Part shown: positions 26,983 through 35,029 of the stretch, piece by piece
How positions within the stretch are numbered: position 1 is the stretch's first letter
Layout: every line of letters starts with the position of its first letter
Source: Haloechinothrix aidingensis
GTDB taxonomy: Bacteria > Actinomycetota > Actinomycetes > Mycobacteriales > Pseudonocardiaceae
Assembly: GCF_013450155.1 (NCBI RefSeq)
Contig: NZ_JACCKD010000002.1
Coordinates: forward strand, 796,531-860,530
DNA: 64,000 nucleotides
Reading direction: 5' to 3'
Position numbers and translations under genes: made by a program
The notes under the pieces: model-generated
Seen by the model: the letters and a program-made list of their open reading frames with translations, nothing else
What the model was told of the DNA's origin: nothing
The model's database searches: none

Positions 26983-28176
26983 TCAGAGCGGCGAGGGGTC
27001 CCGGCCACCAGGAAGGTTCGGGGAGGGGTGCGTGCGCGAGACCAGCTCGAGCCGGTCGGCTGCTGCTCGCTCCCCGCCGGAGCCGAGGAACGACATCGCG
27101 ACCTCGCCTGCCGCCCTCCGGTACGACGGGTCCGTGAGAGTCGCGTCGATAGCGTCGCCGATGTGCTCGGCACGGGCGTGCGTCAACCGCAACCGCGTGC
27201 CGACACCGACCTGCTCGACCTGCTCGGCGACGATCGGCTGGCAGTCCCTGACCGGCGCGACGACAAGCGGCAAACCGCGGCTCAGCGCCTCGCAGACCGT
27301 GCCGTGCCCACCGTGGCAGAGCACCACATCGGCGTGGTCGAGCAGCTCGCGCTGCGGGACCCGGTCGCGGACGACGACGTTTCCCGGTACCTCGCCGAGC
27401 GCTCCGGCCGGATCGGCGATCACCGCCCGCATGCGGGGACGCGCACGTAAGGCCCGCACGCACTCCGCGAGAAACCGTTCACTCGCCGCACCGCCGACGG
27501 CGCCAAGGGTGATGTACACGAGGGGATGCTCCCCGTCGATCGACTGCCACGGGAAGTCGGTGGGTCCGGTGCGCTCACGCCGCACCGGACCGACGAACTG
27601 CACGACGTCGCTCGCCACCCGGTCACCGGCCAGTGCGGGTGACGTGAAGGCGAGCACGAGGTACGGGGAGAAACGCACGTCCCCGGTGCGCGCCGCGTCG
27701 CCGAACCGTGCCCGCAGCGCATCCAGGTGACCCCGGACCCAGTCGCGGACCTGGGGCGAGTACCCGCGCGGCCCGGTGAGCTCGGCCGAGGAGGCTGCCG
27801 ACGTGGCCCACGGGATCCCCATGCGTTCGGCGACAAGTGCCCCCGCGAAGGCCTGCTGGTCGGCGACGAGCACGTCGGGCCGCTCGGCGAGCACGGCATT
27901 CTCGACCCCGGAGACCATCGTCTCGGTGATCGGCACGAGCACCCGTTCCCACAGGTGCTGCACGGCATCGGACCCGCCGAGCCGGTCGGGGCGCGGCCGG
28001 ACCGGCGCCGCGGCGCAGCCGTGCACTCGTGCCCAGCCCGGCAGGACCGTCGCGAGCGCGTCCGCCTCACCCACCCACGCCACATCGTGTCCCCTGGTGG
28101 CCAGCTCACCAGCCACCCCGACCGTAGGGCGGATGTGGCGCGCGAACGGGGGTACGACGAACAGGAACCGGCTCAC
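26983..28176 (-). CDS. UGT/macrolide-type glycosyltransferase (GT1 family)
   Basis: 397 aa. GT-B fold: the N-terminal half begins VSRFLFVVPPFARHIRPTVG, the C-terminal half contains VVLCHGGHGTVCEALSRGLP with the family nucleotide-sugar signature, followed by DCQPIVAEQVEQVG. Such enzymes move a sugar from UDP- or dTDP-sugar to lipids, polyketides or other small molecules; the acceptor here is unknown. The GTG at 28176 overlaps the stop of a 27-codon leader ORF (GTGA), implying coupled translation. Confidence 0.85.
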   Translation of the reverse strand: MSRFLFVVPPFARHIRPTVGVAGELATRGHDVAWVGEADALATVLPGWARVHGCAAAPVRPRPDRLGGSDAVQHLWERVLVPITETMVSGVENAVLAERPDVLVADQQAFAGALVAERMGIPWATSAASSAELTGPRGYSPQVRDWVRGHLDALRARFGDAARTGDVRFSPYLVLAFTSPALAGDRVASDVVQFVGPVRRERTGPTDFPWQSIDGEHPLVYITLGAVGGAASERFLAECVRALRARPRMRAVIADPAGALGEVPGNVVVRDRVPQRELLDHADVVLCHGGHGTVCEALSRGLPLVVAPVRDCQPIVAEQVEQVGVGTRLRLTHARAEHIGDAIDATLTDPSYRRAAGEVAMSFLGSGGERAAADRLELVSRTHPSPNLPGGRDPSPL

Positions 28177-28256
28177 GCGACTACCCCCGGCAGCCGGGAT
28201 ATCACGCGAGCGCCGCCGAGCACGGCGCCTGCCGAGGTCGCCTCGCCCGTGTTCAT
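28173..28256 (-). CDS. 27-aa leader peptide ORF coupled to the glycosyltransferase gene
   Basis: An ATG at 28256 is preceded by a strong AGGAGG site 6 nt upstream. The 27-residue frame (small residues early, then VISRLPGVVA) ends in TGA that overlaps the GTG start of the glycosyltransferase by four bases. The glycosyltransferase itself has only a GGGGGT-like site, so ribosomes may reach it mainly through this ORF. It could be a leader peptide or a small protein; there is no homology evidence. Confidence 0.5.
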   Translation of the reverse strand: MNTGEATSAGAVLGGARVISRLPGVVA

Positions 28257-28760
28257 GCGCTGCCTCCTGCTCCGCACCCGCCGGCACGGCGCCTTCTCGC
28301 CGGTGCGCGCACCGTAGCGATACGTGGACACCCCGTCCGGTCGTTCCCCGACATATCGAGGTCCTCATCGGACAGCGAACACACTCGGCCGTCGCGAGCA
28401 CATCCCGCTCGCGCTCCCCCCTTGGACAACGCAAGCCGGTTCGTCGCGTTCACACCGCAACAGCGTCACCGGTACCGAGAATCCACCCGTCCCGCCCCTT
28501 TCCTGCCGTGCGATACCCGATCTGAATTGGACCTCGACAACGAGGGATGTCGCCAGAAAGCTATGGGAGCCTCACTCGGACCGTCAACCGGCATCGCGTT
28601 CCGGTCGGCGAGAATCCGTACAGGATTCCGGCTTTCGCTTCTCGTCGTTGTCAGATACTGAGTAGATCCACGGCATCCGGACGGCAGGCCGCGCATGTGG
28701 GAGCCGCGGTACGTGCGCTGCCGCGCAGGCCGTGACGAACACACCGCGCGGGAACCGGTA
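28257..28760. other. Intergenic gap upstream of the glycosyltransferase leader
   Basis: 504 bp with no supported gene. It should carry the promoter of the leader/glycosyltransferase unit and the end of the PucR transcript. Confidence 0.4.
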
Positions 28761-30032
28761 CTAGCCGGGTGTTTCCGTGCCGTCGCCTGTCCGGCAGCGT
28801 AGGGCCATCTCGAGCCACAGCCGCTGTTCCGGGTCGTCGAGGCGATCGCCGAACAGCTCGCGGAGCCTGCCCATCCGGTAGCGCACGGTCTGCGGGTGAA
28901 CGCCCAGTTGCCCGGCTATGTCGTTGACGCATCCGTCGTTGACTCCGAGCCACGCCAGCAGCGTCCGGGACAGCCGTGCGCGCTGCTTGACCGTGAGGGA
29001 GTCCAGTGGGGCAAGGGCATGCTCGGTGATGCGGTCGAGGAGGAACTCGTCCGCATTGATCACCAAACTGGCCAGGTGATCGGTGCACCGGATGACGTGT
29101 TCCGCGGGCAGCACACCGCGCGCGGCCAGCTCCAGCGCGCGCCGGGCACAGGTGAACGATCGGTGCGCTTGCCGTACCGGGACGATGGGGCCGATGGCCA
29201 CCGTGCGACCACCGAACTGCGCCTCCAGTAGGCTCACGTGCCGCTCAGGGTCGGGCATGATGAGGCTCGGCGAGCCGCTCTCCAGGTCGACGAGCGTATC
29301 GCGGCCCAGCTCCGGATCGGGCAGGGCGAACTGGCGCGTCCCGTGCTCGAGCGCGACGACCCCCACGTGCTCGGGTAACGGCCAGTCGGTAGCGCGAGCC
29401 AGTTCGGCGATGGCCTGGTGTGTAGCGGGATCCTCGGACAGCAGCAGCCGATGCAGCTCCAGCCGCCTGCGTTCGATGGTGTTGCTCGAACGGGCCCGGG
29501 CCTCGGTGAAGCCGGATATGGCCACGGCCGCGAGCTCGTCGGTGTACTTGAACAGCGCGTCGGCGAAGGTGAACAACGTGTCGGCCGATACACCGAGCGA
29601 CTCCCCGGACACCCGCAGGTGGCGCCAGGCGACCTGCGCGCCGATGCGGATGGCCGACTGCATGGCATCCATCGACCATCCCGAGTAGAACTGGGTACGG
29701 CCGACGTGCCGGAACCACTCGTCCCACTCGGACCGGTCCGCGTCCGGCTTGCCCAGATTGTCGATGACCTGGTGAACGGCCTTCTCGACGCTGGTCACGA
29801 TGGTCTTGCCGAACTCTCCCTCGAGCGGGAGGTCGTACTCCGGAACCCCCACACGGATCTCATTGATCATGTCCTTGACCATCCGCCTCGCGATCGGCCT
29901 GATGTGCCTGGCGAACTGGTCGGGGTCGATCTGCCCGTAGATGTCCTGTGCGGTGGTCGCGTGAACCGCGGAGGCGCGCGGCGTCGCCGGATCCTCGGAC
30001 GGCTGGCTGCGTTCAGCGGCCAACGCTGTCAC
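28761..30032 (-). CDS. PucR/CdaR-family transcriptional regulator (paralogue of 9308-10672)
   Basis: 423 aa. RsbRD-like N-terminal domain at about 35-150 (RMVKDMINEIRVGVPEYDLP), then a region with RLELHRLLLSEDPATHQAI, a GGDEF-like part, and a C-terminal HTH with DIAGQLGVHPQTVRYRMGRL. It starts at a GTG preceded by a G-rich stretch. The similarity to the protein at 9308 is close along the whole length. It lies 97 bp downstream of the HTTM gene on the same strand. Confidence 0.85.
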   Translation of the reverse strand: MTALAAERSQPSEDPATPRASAVHATTAQDIYGQIDPDQFARHIRPIARRMVKDMINEIRVGVPEYDLPLEGEFGKTIVTSVEKAVHQVIDNLGKPDADRSEWDEWFRHVGRTQFYSGWSMDAMQSAIRIGAQVAWRHLRVSGESLGVSADTLFTFADALFKYTDELAAVAISGFTEARARSSNTIERRRLELHRLLLSEDPATHQAIAELARATDWPLPEHVGVVALEHGTRQFALPDPELGRDTLVDLESGSPSLIMPDPERHVSLLEAQFGGRTVAIGPIVPVRQAHRSFTCARRALELAARGVLPAEHVIRCTDHLASLVINADEFLLDRITEHALAPLDSLTVKQRARLSRTLLAWLGVNDGCVNDIAGQLGVHPQTVRYRMGRLRELFGDRLDDPEQRLWLEMALRCRTGDGTETPG

Positions 30033-30129
30033 CCCCGAATGACGCGGACGCTCGTTGTGGGCCTGCGTCGACGACCCCGGATGAGAAGGCCGACACTAGG
30101 GAACCGATCCCGCTCGGTCAACGGGCACG

Positions 30130-31317
30130 CTACGAGCTCACGACCCCGGCGGGCTCGGCGGGAGCACCGCGCTCGCGCGGACCGGTTACCGCGGCCTGCC
30201 GTCCGTCCCTCCTGGCTTCTCGCCTGCCGGTTAGCCTGCGCTCGACCCACAGCAGGGCCGCGGTCGGCGCGAAGACCAGATCACCCGCGATCACCGCGAG
30301 CGAGAAGAAGGGAAGTCCCAGCACAACCGCGATGCCGATGTGCTCGGCGATCAGCGCCACGAGCGCCACGTTCTTCACCCGCCTGTTGAACAGGGTGAAC
30401 GGGAACGCCACCTGGATCAGGACGGTCCCGTAGGTCAGCAACAGGATCAGCACGGCGTGCCCGGAGATCAGCTCGGACAGTGCTGGCCACGGGTTGAACG
30501 CGTCGACCTGCAACGGGTAGTAGACGGCCGTGCCGTCCTGCCACCGGTTGCCCTGGATCTTGTACCAGCCTGCCGCGGCGTACAGCAGGCACATCTGCAC
30601 CATGATCACCAGCAGCACGCTGTTGTGCACGAGGTTGGAGATCATGTCGAGGACGGTGCGCAGCTCACCGGCGCCGTACCGGCACACTACCCACCACACG
30701 CCGTGCGCCAGCCACAGCGACCACAACACCACCGCCCATACCAATCCCGCGTACCCGAGTACCGACACCACGGCCAGGGCGATGCCCAGCACTACCCACA
30801 GCGCGGGGCCGGTCGGGTCCGGACGGCCGGGGTGACGCCGGGTGCGGCGCGCGTCCAGTGACCACACCAGTCCGCACCGGGTGCCGACCAGGTAGATGGC
30901 CAGCAGATGGATGAGGTTGTTGCCGCCGTCCCCGACGAACGCGTTGCGGTTGTGCACCGAGAGCACAGCGAGCATGAACAGCACCGCGACAGCTCGGGTG
31001 CGCCAGCCGAGCAGCATGGCGATGCTCGCGACGATCGCGAAGGCATAGCCGATCTCGAACCACACCATGCTGTCCGACCACAACAGTGCCGTGAACGCGC
31101 CGTTGAGGTCGACACGGCGCTCGGCGAGCGCATGGGAGAAGGTGCCGTCCGGGCCGTAGAGCTCGCGCCGGTTGGGCCACTCGCGCAGGAGGATGAGCAG
31201 CACGGTGGCGGCGGCGCCGATTCGCACGACGGCGGTCTGGTACGGGCCGAGAGCGTATCGCGTGACCCGCCCGGCGTACCGGCTCCAGACGGTGTCGCTC
31301 TCCGGCGGCATGCTCAT
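30130..31317 (-). CDS. HTTM-domain membrane protein (vitamin K-dependent carboxylase-like)
   Basis: 395 aa. About ten hydrophobic helices in the HTTM arrangement, with AVVRIGAAATVLLILLREWP at the start, the loop HNRNAFVGDGGNNLIHLLAIYL and AAAGWYKIQGNRWQDGTAV, all typical of the family. HTTM proteins are related to the membrane part of gamma-carboxylase, but bacterial members mostly have unknown roles. Its ATG overlaps the stop of the DUF5819 gene (ATGA), so the pair is made together, as is common in actinomycetes. Confidence 0.85.
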   Translation of the reverse strand: MSMPPESDTVWSRYAGRVTRYALGPYQTAVVRIGAAATVLLILLREWPNRRELYGPDGTFSHALAERRVDLNGAFTALLWSDSMVWFEIGYAFAIVASIAMLLGWRTRAVAVLFMLAVLSVHNRNAFVGDGGNNLIHLLAIYLVGTRCGLVWSLDARRTRRHPGRPDPTGPALWVVLGIALAVVSVLGYAGLVWAVVLWSLWLAHGVWWVVCRYGAGELRTVLDMISNLVHNSVLLVIMVQMCLLYAAAGWYKIQGNRWQDGTAVYYPLQVDAFNPWPALSELISGHAVLILLLTYGTVLIQVAFPFTLFNRRVKNVALVALIAEHIGIAVVLGLPFFSLAVIAGDLVFAPTAALLWVERRLTGRREARRDGRQAAVTGPRERGAPAEPAGVVSS

Positions 31318-31979
31318 CGGGTGCTGCCCTCCGGGAAGTCGCCTTCGCGTACGGTCCACCACGGCAGCACCCGGTGATCCGGCTCGCCGTCGATGGACCG
31401 CTCGCTCCATTCCGGTTCGGGTACCCGGGTGGTCACGGCGCGCAGCTGCACGCGCTCGATCATGTCGATGTCTAGCTCGGCGCTCATCCGCAGCAGCGCG
31501 ACCCGTTTGATGTAGTCGGCTGTGACCTCACCGAACTCGTTGCGCGGCCGGTTGTCGTCATCGAGGGAGTTGAGCAACGTGCGCCAGGCCTTGCGCAGCT
31601 GGTTTCGTGTCTGGCTCGGCGCCGGATGGCCCCGTGTGGCCTCGATCTCGGCCGCGGTGACGTTGATCCATTCCGATGTCTCGGCTGTGCCGTCGGCATC
31701 CCGGAGCAGCGCTCGAGCGTGCACCTCCCGGTTGATGTGTATGGGTTCGGGAGCGAAAAGCTTCCAGTTCTGCCGGAACTCGGGGTAGATGTAGTCGTCG
31801 ATCGTGTCGTCGTACTCCCGGCTCACCACGTTCGAGGGGGCCACGTGGAAGAACGCCATCGCGAGATGGAACGTGACGGCAGCGGCGAGCACGCAGGCCA
31901 CGACGGCGACGACGATCCGCGAGGTGCGCGACAGCGGCCGAGAGCCGGGCCGCGCGTCCCGGGTCCCCGTGTCGTCCAC
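31314..31979 (-). CDS. DUF5819 family protein, partner of the HTTM protein
   Basis: 221 aa. One N-terminal helix (IVVAVVACVLAAAVTFHLAM), then an extracytoplasmic domain with YPEFRQNWKLFAPEP, the hallmark of DUF5819, and a later NQLRKAWRTLLNSL helix. It starts at a GTG with AGGTAG upstream and overlaps the HTTM gene. The two probably form a membrane complex of unknown function. Confidence 0.85.
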   Translation of the reverse strand: MDDTGTRDARPGSRPLSRTSRIVVAVVACVLAAAVTFHLAMAFFHVAPSNVVSREYDDTIDDYIYPEFRQNWKLFAPEPIHINREVHARALLRDADGTAETSEWINVTAAEIEATRGHPAPSQTRNQLRKAWRTLLNSLDDDNRPRNEFGEVTADYIKRVALLRMSAELDIDMIERVQLRAVTTRVPEPEWSERSIDGEPDHRVLPWWTVREGDFPEGSTR

Positions 31980-32111
31980 GCTCTACCTCCCTGCGTTCCT
32001 CGCGGCCGCGGTCTCCCCGAAGACCGTTGCCTGCGCGACTGGACAGCCAACGTATCCGATGCGGCGCGGGTAACAGCAACGCCATCCGGCCCGCGTAACG
32101 GCCGGGGGTGT

Positions 32112-32155
32112 AGCGCGCCCGGCCCCGCCACGTTGCGGGCGGGTCCGGGCGCGCT
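32112..32155 (-). terminator. Long stem-loop after the second DUF6801 gene
   Basis: Outer arms AGCGCGCCCGG (32112-32122) and CCGGGCGCGCT (32145-32155) pair perfectly, with an inner GC-rich stem. It begins 26 bp past the stop at 32181. Confidence 0.7.
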
Positions 32156-32180
32156 GCGTCACCGTTACGGACGCGACTTC

Positions 32181-33710
32181 TTAGAAGAACCCGCCGAAGC
32201 CGCCGAAGTCACCGCCGCCGACATCGCCGGTCTCGTCGCCACCGAAGTCACCGCCGCCGATGTCACCGAAGTCGCCGCCACCGACATCGCCGGCGCCGTT
32301 GTCCCCGCCGGTCTCGGCGCCGTTGTCGCCGCCCTCACCTTCGGAGAGGGTCAGCTCGATGGTGTTGCCGGGACCGGAAGCCATCATGCTGATGATGTCG
32401 CCGGTGAACTCGCCGCAGTTCTCGAACTCGGGCAGCTCGTACTCGCCGGTCAGCGTGCCTCCGTCGAAGGGGTCGAATCCCGAGCCGGACAGGTCGATGA
32501 CGGCCGGCTCCACGGTCCGGCAGTCCGGACCGCCACCGATGGGGAACCCGAACGTGCTGACCTCGGTGAGGTAGACGTACATCTCCGAGCTGGAGGTGAG
32601 GTTGCCGTCGTTGTCGAGCGTGCCGGTCGTCGCGCGGGTCTGCTCGAACGCGACGTCCGCGTCTGCCTGCATGAAGCCCATGATGGTGAACGTGCCGCTC
32701 GTGTCGTCGAGGGTCAGGTCCGCCTCGTACGTGCCGGTCGCCAGGTCCATACGCGCGTCGATGCCCCCGTTGAGCGGGACCGTGCCATCCGCGCCGTTGA
32801 TGTAGGACTCGCCGGTGATGCCGTAGCTGATCTCAACGGGGTCGCCCGGCTGGCCGCCATCGTCGCCGCCTTCGTCGCCGCCGTCATCTCCGCCGGTCTC
32901 GCCACCGACTTCGCCACCGACTTCGCCGCCGATGTCGCCGTCGGCCTCGCCACCGACTTCACCACCGTCGTCGGCGCCACCGTCGTCGGCACCACCGTCG
33001 TCGGCACCACCGTCGTCGACGCCACCGTCGTCGGCACCACCGTCGTCGGCACCGCCGATGTCCGCACCGCCGTCCTCGACGCCGCCGTCTCCGCCGCCTT
33101 CGGTGATCTCGAACTCGTGCAGGACGTTGTCCTGCCCGTCGAGCTGGGTGCACTCGGACTCGAAGGTGCCCAGACCGGTCTCGTTGCCGTCGCCGTCGCG
33201 CGGCGTCATCGTCAGCAGCAGGTCATGCACCTCGATGGTCGCGGTGCCCGGTTCGTCGAAGGTGATCGACGGAGCCGAGCCGTGTGCGTCGACCACCAGC
33301 TCCCCGGAGTCGGGCACCGGTTGCTGCGGGATATTCATCGGCACCGTGATGGGCAGGTCCAGCTCCGGCGCGGTGACCAGCGAGTCCGCGTCCGCGGTAC
33401 CCTCGACCGTCTCCGCCCCGACCAGCTGTAACCCCTCCGTGGCCTCCTCATCCACGGTTGACACCGCATCGATCTCGAACTCCGGCGTGGGTTCGCCCAC
33501 CTCGATCGAGGACGGCATCTCCGCGGTGATGTCGACCGTCATCGGCTGCACGCCGATCAACGGGAACGGGCACTCGTAGTCCACGGACAGTGTGGCCGTC
33601 TCGGCGCTACCGACGCCGGCGCTGACCATCAGCCCCGCCGCTATCACTCCCGCACTACCCGCGGCCGTCAAGCCCGCGGCAAATCTCTTCGAACCATTAC
33701 GGCTACTCAA
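32181..33710 (-). CDS. Secreted DUF6801 protein with Asp/Gly repeat linker
   Basis: 509 aa. Signal peptide about 1-35, then the DUF6801 domain (VDYECPFPLIGVQPMTVDIT) closely matching the protein at 13268. A linker of about 85 residues made of DDGGA, DDGGV and GGEVGG units separates it from the shared C-terminal domain (SYGITGESYINGADGTVPLN, later PDCRTVEP). The tail is a second Gly/Asp-rich repeat with GGDFG units ending in GGFGGFF. The start is a TTG at 33710 with AAGGA 8 nt upstream, matching the position of the ATG in its paralogue; upstream frame has no signal peptide logic. Surface protein of unknown function. Confidence 0.8.
   Translation of the reverse strand: MSSRNGSKRFAAGLTAAGSAGVIAAGLMVSAGVGSAETATLSVDYECPFPLIGVQPMTVDITAEMPSSIEVGEPTPEFEIDAVSTVDEEATEGLQLVGAETVEGTADADSLVTAPELDLPITVPMNIPQQPVPDSGELVVDAHGSAPSITFDEPGTATIEVHDLLLTMTPRDGDGNETGLGTFESECTQLDGQDNVLHEFEITEGGGDGGVEDGGADIGGADDGGADDGGVDDGGADDGGADDGGADDGGEVGGEADGDIGGEVGGEVGGETGGDDGGDEGGDDGGQPGDPVEISYGITGESYINGADGTVPLNGGIDARMDLATGTYEADLTLDDTSGTFTIMGFMQADADVAFEQTRATTGTLDNDGNLTSSSEMYVYLTEVSTFGFPIGGGPDCRTVEPAVIDLSGSGFDPFDGGTLTGEYELPEFENCGEFTGDIISMMASGPGNTIELTLSEGEGGDNGAETGGDNGAGDVGGGDFGDIGGGDFGGDETGDVGGGDFGGFGGFF
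32930..33070. repeat. 15-bp minisatellite-like coding repeat (DDGGA units)
   Basis: The plus strand shows repeated CACCGTCGTCGGCAC-type units of 15 bp, in frame, encoding the linker of the DUF6801 protein. Such arrays change length by slippage. Confidence 0.75.
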
Positions 33711-34267
33711 TGAAAAATCCTTCCGTCCGCACACGAAAAAGTATCGACCCGAACCTCGCAACTCGTTCTCGGCAAAGCCGGACCACAATTTTTCGCGCGC
33801 TTGTTCACCGGATAACCAGTACTACGTCCGCTTTTCTCGCGCTTCGAAGAGCCCCGAAGCACCTACACTCGCGACGACCACGTTGTTCGCCGCTGAGCAG
33901 GAACGTAACCAGCTCCACACGCGCGCTGCAAGACATGTCCACGGCGCACTCGACAACGTTCGCAAAGTTGTCAGGCGCGGACACCAGAATTCGATCCCGA
34001 CTAGCCTCTTGTCACAACGAAGACCTGACGGGGGAATATTTGTCAGTGCTCGACAACAAGAATTATCGGGATTGTCGTCGGCCGCATGAAATACGTTCTC
34101 GCCCGCGCTCGCCGCTCAGCCATCCTGCTGACACTGCCACAGGAAACCGACAAACCAGGCATATTCCGGCACCGCGGGCAGGGATCCAGATCAACAGCAC
34201 ACGAAGGAGCGTTCCGGCCAGGTCAGGGACCTTCCCAGTCCGGTGTTCGCACGAAAAGGACTTCCTG

Positions 34268-34284
34268 TCTTCTTGACAAGAAGA
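34268..34284. promoter_or_regulatory. 17-bp palindrome, likely operator of the NrtR-like regulator
   Basis: TCTTCTTG-A-CAAGAAGA is a perfect inverted repeat with one central base, ending 13 bp before the ATG of the Nudix regulator and directly before the -10 element. NrtR regulators bind palindromes at the promoters they control, so autoregulation is a reasonable inference. Confidence 0.6.
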
Positions 34285-34290
34285 TACACT
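34285..34290 (+). promoter_or_regulatory. -10 element TACACT for a leaderless transcript
   Basis: TACACT lies 7 bp before the ATG at 34298 and no Shine-Dalgarno is present, so transcription probably starts at or next to the A of the ATG. Confidence 0.55.
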
Positions 34291-34297
34291 CGCCGTC

Positions 34298-35029
34298 ATG
34301 TCCGACGAGCCCTGGTCGCCCCCGGCCGTCCTGATCGCGGTCGATCTCGTCATCCTGACGCTGCGAGCCGCGGAACTTCACGTCCTGCTCGTGGAGCGCG
34401 GCATCGAGCCGTACGAGGGTGCTCAGGCTCTGCCCGGGGGCTTCCTCAACAACGCAGGCGAGGACATCCCGGATGCAGCCCGGCGCGAGCTGCAGGAGGA
34501 AGCGAGCCTCGATACTTCGCGGCTGCACCTGGAGCAGTTGGGCGCATACGGGCTGCCCGGCCGCGATCCACGCGGCCGGGTCGTTTCCGTGGCGTACCTG
34601 GCGATCGCACCCGGCCTTCCTGATCCCGCAGCGGGCACCGACGCGGCAGACGCCTCCTGGAAACCGGTCGAGGGAATCCTGTCCGGGCACCGGAAGCTGG
34701 CCTTCGACCATCGCCAGATCGTTACCGACGGGGTGGAGCGTGCCAGGAGCAAACTAGAGCATTCCGCGCTGGCCACCGCCTTCTGTGACCGGACCTTCAC
34801 GATCTCCGAACTGCAACAGGTCTATGAGGCAGTCTGGGGTGTCCGACTTGACCCCCGGAACTTTTATCGAAAGGTCCAGGGAGTGCCTGGCTTCATTGTT
34901 CCGGCCGGCCCGGATCGTAGGTCCACGAAGGGACGGCCGGCGCGGCTGTTCCAGGCCGGGCCACGGAACGTCCTGCACCCGCCGCTGATCCGACCCGACT
35001 CATCGACGACGAACGAGGGGGACCGATGA
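34298..35029 (+). CDS. NrtR-like Nudix-domain transcriptional regulator
   Basis: 243 aa. Residues about 8-145 are a Nudix domain with ALPGGFLNNAGEDIPDAARR and ELQEEASL; compared with the Nudix box there is one extra residue between the Gly and the first Glu, so catalysis may be altered. The C-terminal 80 residues form the winged helix seen in NrtR proteins (FTISELQQVYEAVWG, then NFYRKVQ and GRPARLF). NrtR proteins sense ADP-ribose or related NAD metabolites and repress NAD genes. Here the gene heads an operon with a nucleosidase-like enzyme; its TGA overlaps the next ATG by four bases. Family assignment is firm; ligand is inferred. Confidence 0.85.
   Translation: MSDEPWSPPAVLIAVDLVILTLRAAELHVLLVERGIEPYEGAQALPGGFLNNAGEDIPDAARRELQEEASLDTSRLHLEQLGAYGLPGRDPRGRVVSVAYLAIAPGLPDPAAGTDAADASWKPVEGILSGHRKLAFDHRQIVTDGVERARSKLEHSALATAFCDRTFTISELQQVYEAVWGVRLDPRNFYRKVQGVPGFIVPAGPDRRSTKGRPARLFQAGPRNVLHPPLIRPDSSTTNEGDR

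Larger units (their letters stand above)
33711..34297. other. Divergent intergenic region between DUF6801 and NrtR-like genes
   Basis: 587 bp, less GC-rich than the surroundings, with no supported gene. Its right end holds the palindrome and -10 element of the NrtR-like operon (34268-34290). This is also where the accessory region seems to begin. Confidence 0.45.

Noticed and set aside
32930-33070. Regularly spaced short repeats that could suggest a CRISPR array
   Set aside because: The repeats are in-frame 15-bp codon repeats without unique spacers.
31626-33431. 601-codon plus-strand frame opposite DUF5819 and DUF6801 genes
   Set aside because: Low-complexity shadow of the repeat linker; the minus strand has signal peptide, domains and terminator.
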